NCBI GenBank assembly: GCA_009840695.1 | Contig: VXNG01000246.1 | Location: 1 to 5,618, forward strand | DNA from: Acidimicrobiaceae bacterium | GTDB taxonomy: Bacteria > Actinomycetota > Acidimicrobiia > Acidimicrobiales > Aldehydirespiratoraceae | DNA length: 5,618 nucleotides | Direction of reading: 5' to 3' | Shown here: positions 1 to 4,702 of the stretch, one piece after another | Layout of the letters: the number at the start of each line of letters is the position of its first letter | Numbering within the stretch: position 1 is the first letter of the stretch | Position numbers and translations under genes: made by a program | Notes under the pieces: generated by a model | Seen by the model: the letters and a program-made list of their open reading frames with translations, nothing else | Database searches by the model: none | Told to the model about the DNA's origin: nothing

Positions 1-43
1 CGGGCGTGTCCGGCAGGAAGTCGCCGAGTGCGGGCAGGGCCAT
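1..43 (-). CDS. possible 5' end of a divergent gene, partial
   Basis: On the minus strand an ATG at 43-41 opens a reading frame that runs off the left edge, giving MALPALGDFLPDTP. Its codons are nearly all G/C-ending, as in the real genes of this window. A TANNNT hexamer (TAGCCT on the minus strand, 58-53) lies 9 nt upstream, so the region between it and the first exporter would be a divergent promoter. Only 14 codons are visible, no family can be named, and plus-strand frame 1 is also open here, so the call is tentative. Confidence 0.35.
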   Translation of the reverse strand, partial: MALPALGDFLPDTP

Positions 44-52
44 GCGGTCCAG

Positions 53-58
53 AGGCTA
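53..58 (-). promoter_or_regulatory. possible -10 element for the divergent gene
   Basis: Read on the minus strand the hexamer is TAGCCT, which fits TANNNT and shares the TAGC core of the -10 hexamers before both exporters. It sits 9 nt from the minus-strand ATG at 43. There is no recognisable -35. It depends on the divergent gene being real. Confidence 0.25.
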
Positions 59-91
59 GAGGCCGAGCGCGAGTAGGTGAGCTCGGCCTCG

Positions 92-97
92 TAGCTT
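92..97 (+). promoter_or_regulatory. -10 element of first MFS gene, probably leaderless
   Basis: TAGCTT fits the actinobacterial -10 consensus TANNNT and ends 7 nt before the ATG at 105, so transcription should begin at or within a base or two of the start codon. No Shine-Dalgarno sequence precedes the ATG. The 13 nt upstream of the start match the equivalent region of the second MFS gene at 10 of 13 positions. No TTGACA-like -35 is evident. Confidence 0.55.
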
Positions 98-104
98 TGA
101 GCTG

Positions 105-1385
105 ATGCCGAACGACGATTCACCGGCGGCCGGCGCCGGGTCGTCGGCGGCCGGAGCCACCCGGATCGGCCCGCGGCTCTGGGCCCTCTTTGGAGCGACC
201 TTCTTCTCGATGGCGTTGAACATCGGGCAGATCACGATTGTGGGCAAGCAGGTGTTCGACATGACCGGCCGCCCGCTGTACCTGGGACTGCTGGGGTTGG
301 CCGGGTTCGTGCCAGCCTTCTTGCTCGCACCGGTCACCGGGATGGTCGGCGACCGCTTTGAGCGTCGCTCCGTGTTCGCCTGGGGTCTCGGCGGTGAGGC
401 TCTAGCCTCGATCGGGTTGTTCGTCTACGTCGCGACCGACCCGACGTCGATTCTTCCCATCTACGGCTTGGTAGCCGCATTCGGCGCCGCTCGGGCCTTC
501 CTCATGGCGGTCAACCGGGCCCTGCCCGTGGATCTGGCACCGGAAGAGGCCCGGGAACGGATGGTCGCGTTGAATGTCGCATCGTGGCAGGCAGGCATCA
601 TCGTCGGTCCAGTGGCTCTTGCATTCGCCTTCGAGGTCGATCCGGCGCTCCCGTACCTGATGGCCGCCGGGGCAGCGGCAGCCGCGATCGGTCTGCTCAT
701 GCTCTTGCCCCGCAGCGAGGTGCGACGGGCTGCGTCGGAGGCCGGTGCCGGCGTGCAGGCCGCGCTCGGACGCGCCCTGGAGGGTCTGAGCTACGTCCGG
801 CGCAACCGCGTAGTCCTGGGTGCGATCTCTCTCGATCTCTTCGCGGTCTTCATGGGCGGTGCCAATGCACTGCTGCCGGCCATCGCCGAGGAGCGTCTCG
901 GCGTGGGCGCCGTGGGCCTCGGTTGGCTGGCGGCCGCTGTCGGGATCGGTGCCTCCGCGGTGATGGTGGTCCTGTCGGTGCGACCTCTTCGGCGACGAGT
1001 GGGGCCATCGTTGATGGGCGTGGTGGCCGCCTTCGGTATGGGGGCGATCATGCTCGGCCTGACCCGTTCCTACTCGGTCGCTTTCGTCGCCCTGTTGGTA
1101 ATGGGAGCGGCGGACTCGGTGAGCGTCTTCGTCCGGAGCAACCTCGTGCCGCTGGCCACGCCGGAGGAAATGCGAGGACGAGTCCTCGCGGTGGAGTATG
1201 TCTTCATCGGCGGCTCCAGTGAGTTGGGGGCGTTCAAGTCAGGCGTGGCCGCTGCACTCCTCGGCGTGGCCGGAGCGGTTGTCTTCGGGGGCGTGGGCAC
1301 CCTGGCCGTGGTTGCGATCTGGTGGTCGGCCTTCCCCGAGTTGCGAACCATCGATCGCTTCGCCGAAGTTCGTCCCGAGACATGA
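105..1385 (+). CDS. MFS exporter, DHA3/EntS-like (copy 1)
   Basis: A 426-aa polytopic membrane protein with about 12 predicted hydrophobic segments, a size typical of major facilitator transporters. Residues 1-25 form a cytoplasmic Ser/Ala/Gly-rich tail. The MFS motif A between TM2 and TM3 is visible as GMVGDRFERR (79-88), and a charged, Arg-rich central loop (about 203-235) separates the two six-helix halves. The C-terminal half carries a TPEEMRGRV motif (352-360) followed by an FIGGSSELGAF stretch, which I associate with EntS-like and DHA3 proton-driven exporters of siderophores or drugs; that assignment is family knowledge and the substrate is unknown. The ATG start is supported by an identical start context in the neighbouring paralogue and by the leaderless -10 in front. 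It is the first of a tandem pair (see 1491-2771) and is about 68% identical to it over the full length without gaps. Confidence 0.88.
   Translation: MPNDDSPAAGAGSSAAGATRIGPRLWALFGATFFSMALNIGQITIVGKQVFDMTGRPLYLGLLGLAGFVPAFLLAPVTGMVGDRFERRSVFAWGLGGEALASIGLFVYVATDPTSILPIYGLVAAFGAARAFLMAVNRALPVDLAPEEARERMVALNVASWQAGIIVGPVALAFAFEVDPALPYLMAAGAAAAAIGLLMLLPRSEVRRAASEAGAGVQAALGRALEGLSYVRRNRVVLGAISLDLFAVFMGGANALLPAIAEERLGVGAVGLGWLAAAVGIGASAVMVVLSVRPLRRRVGPSLMGVVAAFGMGAIMLGLTRSYSVAFVALLVMGAADSVSVFVRSNLVPLATPEEMRGRVLAVEYVFIGGSSELGAFKSGVAAALLGVAGAVVFGGVGTLAVVAIWWSAFPELRTIDRFAEVRPET
136..187 (+). repeat. near-identical 5' island shared with copy 2 (unit A)
   Basis: These 52 nt match 1522-1573 at 51 of 52 positions, whereas other conserved parts of the two MFS genes differ at many synonymous sites. 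They encode the cytoplasmic N-terminal tail and the entry into TM1 (GSSAAGATRIGPRLWA and flanks). The island lies inside the coding region. Confidence 0.8.
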
Positions 1386-1477
1386 TCCGCGGCGTTCCGG
1401 TCCTCTTGCCCACCGGGGCCTAGTTCGCGCCTGGCCAGAGCGGGCAGGGCGATTCCGGCCGCAGGATGGGCCGGGGT

Positions 1478-1483
1478 TAGCGT
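1478..1483 (+). promoter_or_regulatory. -10 element of second MFS gene, probably leaderless
   Basis: TAGCGT fits TANNNT and is separated from the ATG at 1491 by exactly 7 nt, the same spacing as for the first copy. The gene lacks a Shine-Dalgarno sequence. This suggests the second exporter is transcribed from its own start within the 105-nt intergenic region, and is not only co-transcribed with copy 1. No convincing -35 or terminator was found in that gap. Confidence 0.55.
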
Positions 1484-1490
1484 TGGTCTG

Positions 1491-2771
1491 ATGCCGAACG
1501 ACGATTCGACAGCGGCCAGCTCCGGGTCGTCGGCGGCCGGAGCCACCCGGATCGGGCCGCGGCTCTGGGCCCTGCCGGTCATCATCTTCATGACCGCGGC
1601 CATGACGGTGGGCCAGATCACGATCCTGGGCAAGCAGGTGTTCGACATGACCGGCAAGCCGCTAGATCTCGGCTTGCTCGGCTTGGCGGAGTTCGTACCC
1701 ACCTTGCTGCTGGCGCCCCTGAGCGGCGTGCTGTCGGACCGGTTCGACCGGCGGGTGATGTACGCCTGCGGGCTGGCGGGCGAGGCGGCCGCATCCGCGG
1801 GGCTGTACTTCTACGTGGCGTCGGGCCCGACATCGGTCGTGCCCATATTCGCCCTCGTGATGGCTTTCGGCTGTGCCCGTTCGGTACTGAGCGCGGCCAG
1901 CCGGGTCATGCCCGTGGACATGGCGCCTCCCGGTGCGGTCGAGCGGATGGTGGCGGTGTGCATGTCGGGCTGGCAGGCCGGTTTCGTCGTCGGGCCGGTC
2001 GTGTTCAGCTTCGTCTTTGTGGCCGATGTGGCCGCGCCCTACCTGCTGGCTACCGCCACCGCGCTGGCTGCGGCCGCCCTCCTCGCGGTGGTGCCGGCCA
2101 GCGGAGTGGCCCGGTCGACGGCTGTCGTCGGCTCCGGGGTGCGAGCGGTTCTCATCCACGCTCTGCAGGGACTCCGCTTCATCCGGAGGAACCGGGTTGT
2201 GCTGGGCATCATCTCCCTCGACCTGTTCGCGGTGCTGTTCGGGGGAGCGGTGGCGCTCCTTCCCGCCATCGCCGAGGAGCGGCTGGGCGTCGGGGCGGTA
2301 GGACTCGGATGGCTGCGGGCCGCGGTGGGCATCGGGGCATTGGCGACGATGGCCGTTCTGGCCGTGCGGCCACTGACACGGCGCGTGGGCCTGATGCTGA
2401 TGGCGGCTGTCGGGGTGTTCGGCTTGGGCACGATCGTGCTCGGCCTCACCCGTTCCTACGCGGTTGCGTTCATCGCGCTGCTGGCGTTGAGCGGCGCCGA
2501 CTCAGTGAGCGTCTTCGTACGAAGCACGCTCGTGCCGCTGGCAACGCCCGAGGACATGCGGGGCCGGGTCATGGCCGTCGAGTACACATTCGTGGGAGCC
2601 TCCAACGAACTCGGCGCGTTCGAGTCCGGTGTGGCCGGGGCGCTGCTGGGAGTGGCCGGCGCGGTCGTGTTCGGCGGCGTCGGCACTCTGGTGGTGGTGG
2701 CGGCGTGGTGGATGCTGTTCCCGGAACTCCGGCGCATCGATCACTTCGCCGAGGTACGTCCAGACACCTAG
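1491..2771 (+). CDS. MFS exporter, DHA3/EntS-like (copy 2)
   Basis: Also 426 aa, and aligned gap-free with the upstream copy: I count about 290 identical residues. It has the same plan: cytoplasmic tail (1-25), motif A as GVLSDRFDRR (79-88), central Arg-containing loop, then TPEDMRGRV (352-360) and FVGASNELGAF, which is closer to the usual EntS-like wording than copy 1. Identity is uneven: about 88% over residues 1-25, about 52% over 81-230 (TM3 to the central loop) and about 79% over 231-426. The divergence is therefore concentrated in the N-terminal bundle, which could mean the two copies handle different substrates; that is inference. The start is fixed by the shared ATG context and the -10 7 nt upstream. 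As with copy 1, the exported compound cannot be told from sequence. Confidence 0.88.
   Translation: MPNDDSTAASSGSSAAGATRIGPRLWALPVIIFMTAAMTVGQITILGKQVFDMTGKPLDLGLLGLAEFVPTLLLAPLSGVLSDRFDRRVMYACGLAGEAAASAGLYFYVASGPTSVVPIFALVMAFGCARSVLSAASRVMPVDMAPPGAVERMVAVCMSGWQAGFVVGPVVFSFVFVADVAAPYLLATATALAAAALLAVVPASGVARSTAVVGSGVRAVLIHALQGLRFIRRNRVVLGIISLDLFAVLFGGAVALLPAIAEERLGVGAVGLGWLRAAVGIGALATMAVLAVRPLTRRVGLMLMAAVGVFGLGTIVLGLTRSYAVAFIALLALSGADSVSVFVRSTLVPLATPEDMRGRVMAVEYTFVGASNELGAFESGVAGALLGVAGAVVFGGVGTLVVVAAWWMLFPELRRIDHFAEVRPDT
1522..1573 (+). repeat. near-identical 5' island shared with copy 1 (unit B)
   Basis: Partner of 136-187, with a single mismatch in 52 nt (third base of the Gly22 codon). 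It lies at the same codon positions of the second MFS gene. Confidence 0.8.
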
Positions 2772-2801
2772 TGCAAGTGCAGGCTGGGCATTTGAGGGAG
2801 C

Positions 2802-2807
2802 TATCGT
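2802..2807 (+). promoter_or_regulatory. possible -10 element for the ferredoxin gene
   Basis: TATCGT fits TANNNT and lies in the 75-nt gap after the second MFS gene. A start of transcription near 2814 would leave a 5' leader of about 30 nt that contains the AGGGG ribosome binding site. There is no clear -35, and read-through from the exporter gene is equally possible. Confidence 0.3.
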
Positions 2808-2832
2808 CGTGGCCGAACCGGATGCCGACGGC

Positions 2833-2837
2833 AGGGG
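2833..2837 (+). promoter_or_regulatory. ribosome binding site of ferredoxin gene
   Basis: AGGGG lies 9 nt before the ATG at 2847 and supports that start. Unlike the exporters, this gene therefore seems to have a conventional leadered mRNA. Confidence 0.5.
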
Positions 2838-2846
2838 TGGCCGCAG

Positions 2847-3035
2847 ATGAGGATCGTGCTTGAGGCGGACAAGTGCATCGGCAGCGGGAACTGCGAGATG
2901 CTCGCTCCCGACGTCTTCGAGGTGCGAGACGACATGGTGTGCCACATCCTCACCGACGAGCCCGGCCCGGAACTCGCCGAGGACGCCGAACTGGCGGTGG
3001 AAGCCTGCCCGACCCGGGCTCTGAGGATCGAGTAG
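2847..3035 (+). CDS. small [3Fe-4S]-type ferredoxin (P450-partner family)
   Basis: A 62-aa acidic protein, the usual length of the single-cluster ferredoxins that pass electrons to cytochromes P450 in Actinobacteria. The family pattern is clear: KCIGSGNCEMLAPDVFEV (9-26) and ACPTRALRIE (53-62). Cluster ligands would be Cys10, Cys16 and Cys54. The position that holds a fourth Cys in [4Fe-4S] relatives is Ser13, so a [3Fe-4S] cluster is most likely; Cys32 is extra and outside the pattern. No P450 or ferredoxin reductase is in the window, so the partner is unknown. It could be a distant P450 or, less conventionally, the molybdenum hydroxylase encoded downstream. The ATG is supported by AGGGG 9 nt upstream. 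A TGAGGA/TCCTCA inverted repeat around its stop (3022-3027/3047-3052) is too weak to call a terminator. Confidence 0.88.
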   Translation: MRIVLEADKCIGSGNCEMLAPDVFEVRDDMVCHILTDEPGPELAEDAELAVEACPTRALRIE

Positions 3036-3067
3036 CCCGCGACGTGTCCTCACCCGCCGCGCGTGTC

Positions 3068-3073
3068 TAATGT
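3068..3073 (+). promoter_or_regulatory. -10 element of cupin/molybdo-hydroxylase operon
   Basis: TAATGT fits TANNNT and ends exactly 7 nt before the GTG at 3081, the same geometry as for both MFS genes. It predicts a leaderless transcript starting at that GTG and covering the two cupins and the hydroxylase subunits. Because the hexamer would lie inside the longer ORF that begins at GTG 3063, it also argues against that longer start. Confidence 0.5.
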
Positions 3074-3080
3074 GCGCGTC

Positions 3081-3455
3081 GTGGACGCAGTGCGAGTGCT
3101 GGACAGTGGCGAGGCCTGCCCGGAGTTGCCCATCGTTGAGCAGGGGGGAAGCGCCCGAGCCGTCGTCTGGCCCGGGGTCGGGGCCCTCCACCGAACGATG
3201 CATCTGGTGAGACTCGACGGCAAAGGAAAAACCAAGTCCCTCAGCCACCCGTCGGATGCCGTCTACCACCTGTGCGAAGGATCGGCGACCGCCGCGGATC
3301 CCGACAGCGGCGAGAGCTTCGCCATCGGGGTGGGCGCCATGCTCCACATCGACGCGGGCACGACGTACCGGATTGAAGCCGGCATCGATGGCGCCCTCCT
3401 GGTCGGCGGGCCCTGCCCGCCCGACCCGGCCATGTACGAGCACTTGGAGGATTGA
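3081..3455 (+). CDS. cupin-fold protein lacking metal ligands
   Basis: A single-domain cupin of 124 aa from GTG 3081; the longer frame from GTG 3063 would add six residues. I prefer 3081 because a TANNNT -10 lies 7 nt upstream, and because the N-terminus then aligns with the next gene (DAVRV against MAIRV) and both proteins are 124 aa. It shares WPGVGA (30-35) and GGPCPPD (109-115) with the second cupin, and the conserved beta-barrel glycines (LCEG 64-67, GAMLHIDAG 85-93). The metal-binding residues are missing: the HxH region reads KTKSLSHPSDA, with only one His, and the motif-2 His is replaced by Tyr96. Inference: a non-catalytic or metal-free partner, perhaps pairing with the following cupin. 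No substrate can be named. It is the first gene of the probable operon and ends 2 nt before the next start. Confidence 0.8.
   Translation: MDAVRVLDSGEACPELPIVEQGGSARAVVWPGVGALHRTMHLVRLDGKGKTKSLSHPSDAVYHLCEGSATAADPDSGESFAIGVGAMLHIDAGTTYRIEAGIDGALLVGGPCPPDPAMYEHLED
3446..3450 (+). promoter_or_regulatory. ribosome binding site of second cupin
   Basis: GGAGG lies 7 nt before the ATG at 3458 and within the last codons of the first cupin. It decides the start in favour of this ATG over an in-frame TTG at 3452, which would be only 1 nt from the site. Confidence 0.75.
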
Positions 3456-3457
3456 CA

Positions 3458-3832
3458 ATGGCGATCCGCGTGTTTCACCGCGACACGCCCAGCCTCAAGG
3501 CGCCGATGATTTCCAGCGATGCCCGGTTCGTGGTATGGCCGGGTGTCGGCGCTGAGGTGGCCAACATGAACTACGTCGTGCTCGAACCGGGCGAGGAGAA
3601 CGTCCCCCACACTCACGACGACTCCGAGGACACGATCTTCTGCCTCGAGGGCCGGGGCACGGTGAGCGACCTCACCAACGGCACCCGGCTCGAGTTCGAG
3701 GCCGGCAAGGTCATCCATGTGCCCGCGGGCGTGGAGCACGCGGTCATGGCCGACCGGGGCGAGCGGATCGTCAGCATCGGCGGTCCCTGCCCGCCCGACT
3801 GGAACCTGCTGCGCCTGCTCGGATTCGACTGA
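3458..3832 (+). CDS. metal-binding single-domain cupin
   Basis: A 124-aa small cupin with both classical motifs intact. Motif 1 gives His51, His53 and Glu57 within PGEENVPHTHDDSED, followed by CLEGRG (62-67). Motif 2, GKVIHVPAGVEH (83-94), gives His94. These four residues normally hold one Fe, Mn, Ni or Zn ion. The flanking WPGVGA (27-32) and GGPCPPD (108-114) are shared with the upstream cupin, so the two are paralogues, roughly a quarter to a third identical by eye. Small cupins of this kind include dioxygenases, isomerases and binding proteins, so the activity stays open; linkage to a molybdenum hydroxylase suggests a step on the same substrate or its product. ATG 3458 follows GGAGG by 7 nt. 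The next gene begins 9 nt after the stop and in the same reading frame. Confidence 0.88.
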   Translation: MAIRVFHRDTPSLKAPMISSDARFVVWPGVGAEVANMNYVVLEPGEENVPHTHDDSEDTIFCLEGRGTVSDLTNGTRLEFEAGKVIHVPAGVEHAVMADRGERIVSIGGPCPPDWNLLRLLGFD

Positions 3833-3841
3833 GCGAGCGCT

Positions 3842-4702
3842 GTGAAGCCCGCCGCCTTCGAGTATCACGCGCCCCGAACGGTGGAGGAGGCCCTGAGCCT
3901 GCTGCACGAGCATCAGGACGAGGCCAAGGTGCTGGCCGGCGGTCAGAGCCTCGTGCCCGCCATGAACTTCCGGCTGGCCCGGCCGGCAGTGCTGGTCGAC
4001 ATCGCCCATCTGCCCGATCTCGACCGCATAGAGGCGACCGACCCCGGCAGCGTGACGATCGGCGCCCGGGTGCGGCACCTCGACCTGGAACACAACACGA
4101 TCTCCGGGCCTCTGGGCCGGCTGCTCGCCCGGACGGGCCGGTGGGTCGGCCACTACCCGATCCGGGTTCGTGGCACCTTCGGCGGAAGCCTCGCCCACGC
4201 CGATCCGGCGGCCGAGTGGTGCGCGCTGGCCTGCGCTCTCGACGCTGAGATCCACTGCCGCAGCACGAGCGGTTCCCGCGTCGTCGGCGCAAGCGACTTC
4301 TTCGAGCAGATGGCCTTCACAACCTGCCTGGAGCCGGACGAGATGCTGGTCGGGGCACGGCTGCCCGCGCTCGGTGACTGGTGGGGAGTCGGCATGGCCG
4401 AGTTCGCCCGCCGCTGGGGCGACTTCGCCATCGTCCTGGCGATCGCCGCGGTGGAGCGTGACGGTGATTCGATCTCCCGCGCCCGGATAGCGCTGGGCGG
4501 CGTTGCCGGAGGGCCGGTGCGGGCGAGCAACGCGGAGGCCGCCCTCAGCGGCCGTCCTGCCACCGCGGAGGCAGTCGGGGCGGCCGCCGCCGCGGCGGCC
4601 GAGGAGGTAGACCCTACCGGCGACATCCACGGCTCGGCCGACTACCGGAGGGACCTGGTGCGGGCCATGGTCACCCGGGCGCTCGATCAGGCTCTGGCGT
4701 GA
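3842..4702 (+). CDS. xanthine/CO dehydrogenase-family FAD-binding medium subunit
   Basis: A 286-aa protein of the CoxM/CutM family, the flavin subunit that takes electrons from the [2Fe-2S] subunit of a molybdenum hydroxylase and hands them to an acceptor. The two FAD-binding signatures are present: AGGQSLVPAMNFRLARP (32-48) and GTFGGSLAHADPAAEW (111-126). The C-terminal domain shows FARRWGDFAIV (188-198) and SADYRRDLVRAMVTRAL (265-281), both usual for the family, and the length is normal. An Ala-rich run (248-253) lies in a probable linker. The start is GTG: an in-frame TGA, the stop of the preceding cupin, lies only 4 codons upstream and no other start codon intervenes. There is no strong ribosome binding site, so coupling to the cupin gene is likely. 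The gene ends in a GTGA overlap with the large subunit. I give no gene symbol because the substrate is unknown. Confidence 0.92.
   Translation: MKPAAFEYHAPRTVEEALSLLHEHQDEAKVLAGGQSLVPAMNFRLARPAVLVDIAHLPDLDRIEATDPGSVTIGARVRHLDLEHNTISGPLGRLLARTGRWVGHYPIRVRGTFGGSLAHADPAAEWCALACALDAEIHCRSTSGSRVVGASDFFEQMAFTTCLEPDEMLVGARLPALGDWWGVGMAEFARRWGDFAIVLAIAAVERDGDSISRARIALGGVAGGPVRASNAEAALSGRPATAEAVGAAAAAAAEEVDPTGDIHGSADYRRDLVRAMVTRALDQALA

Noticed and set aside
1397..1416. CCGGT/ACCGG hairpin after the first exporter as a terminator
   Set aside because: The stem is 5 bp with a 10-nt loop and no T-run; such short GC repeats are common by chance in this composition.
2810..2850. Tiny frame from GTG 2810 (13 codons) overlapping the ferredoxin start by ATGA, as a leader peptide
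   Set aside because: The GTG would lie about 2 nt from the putative -10 hexamer and hence upstream of the likely transcript start, it has no ribosome binding site, and the composition is unremarkable.
1958..2863. Plus-strand open frame of 301 codons in another frame of the second exporter
   Set aside because: Its product is Arg/Gly-rich and unlike any protein, while the overlapping frame encodes the membrane transporter.
3022..3052. Inverted repeat TGAGGA/TCCTCA around the ferredoxin stop codon as a terminator
   Set aside because: The stem is only 6 bp with a 19-nt loop and no T-run follows.
2502..3458. Minus-strand open frame of 318 codons spanning the exporter end, the ferredoxin and the first cupin
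   Set aside because: It crosses three well-supported plus-strand genes and their promoter regions, and shows no domain of its own.
4586..4599. 14-bp perfect palindrome GCCGCCGCGGCGGC
   Set aside because: It is part of a run of GCC/GCG alanine codons inside the medium-subunit gene; low-complexity coding sequence explains it better than a binding site or terminator.
3263..4630. Long minus-strand open frame of 455 codons opposite the second cupin and the medium subunit
   Set aside because: It lies antisense to two genes with clear family motifs, and its translation is rich in Arg, Gly, His and Asp without any recognisable domain, as expected of shadow frames in GC-rich DNA.
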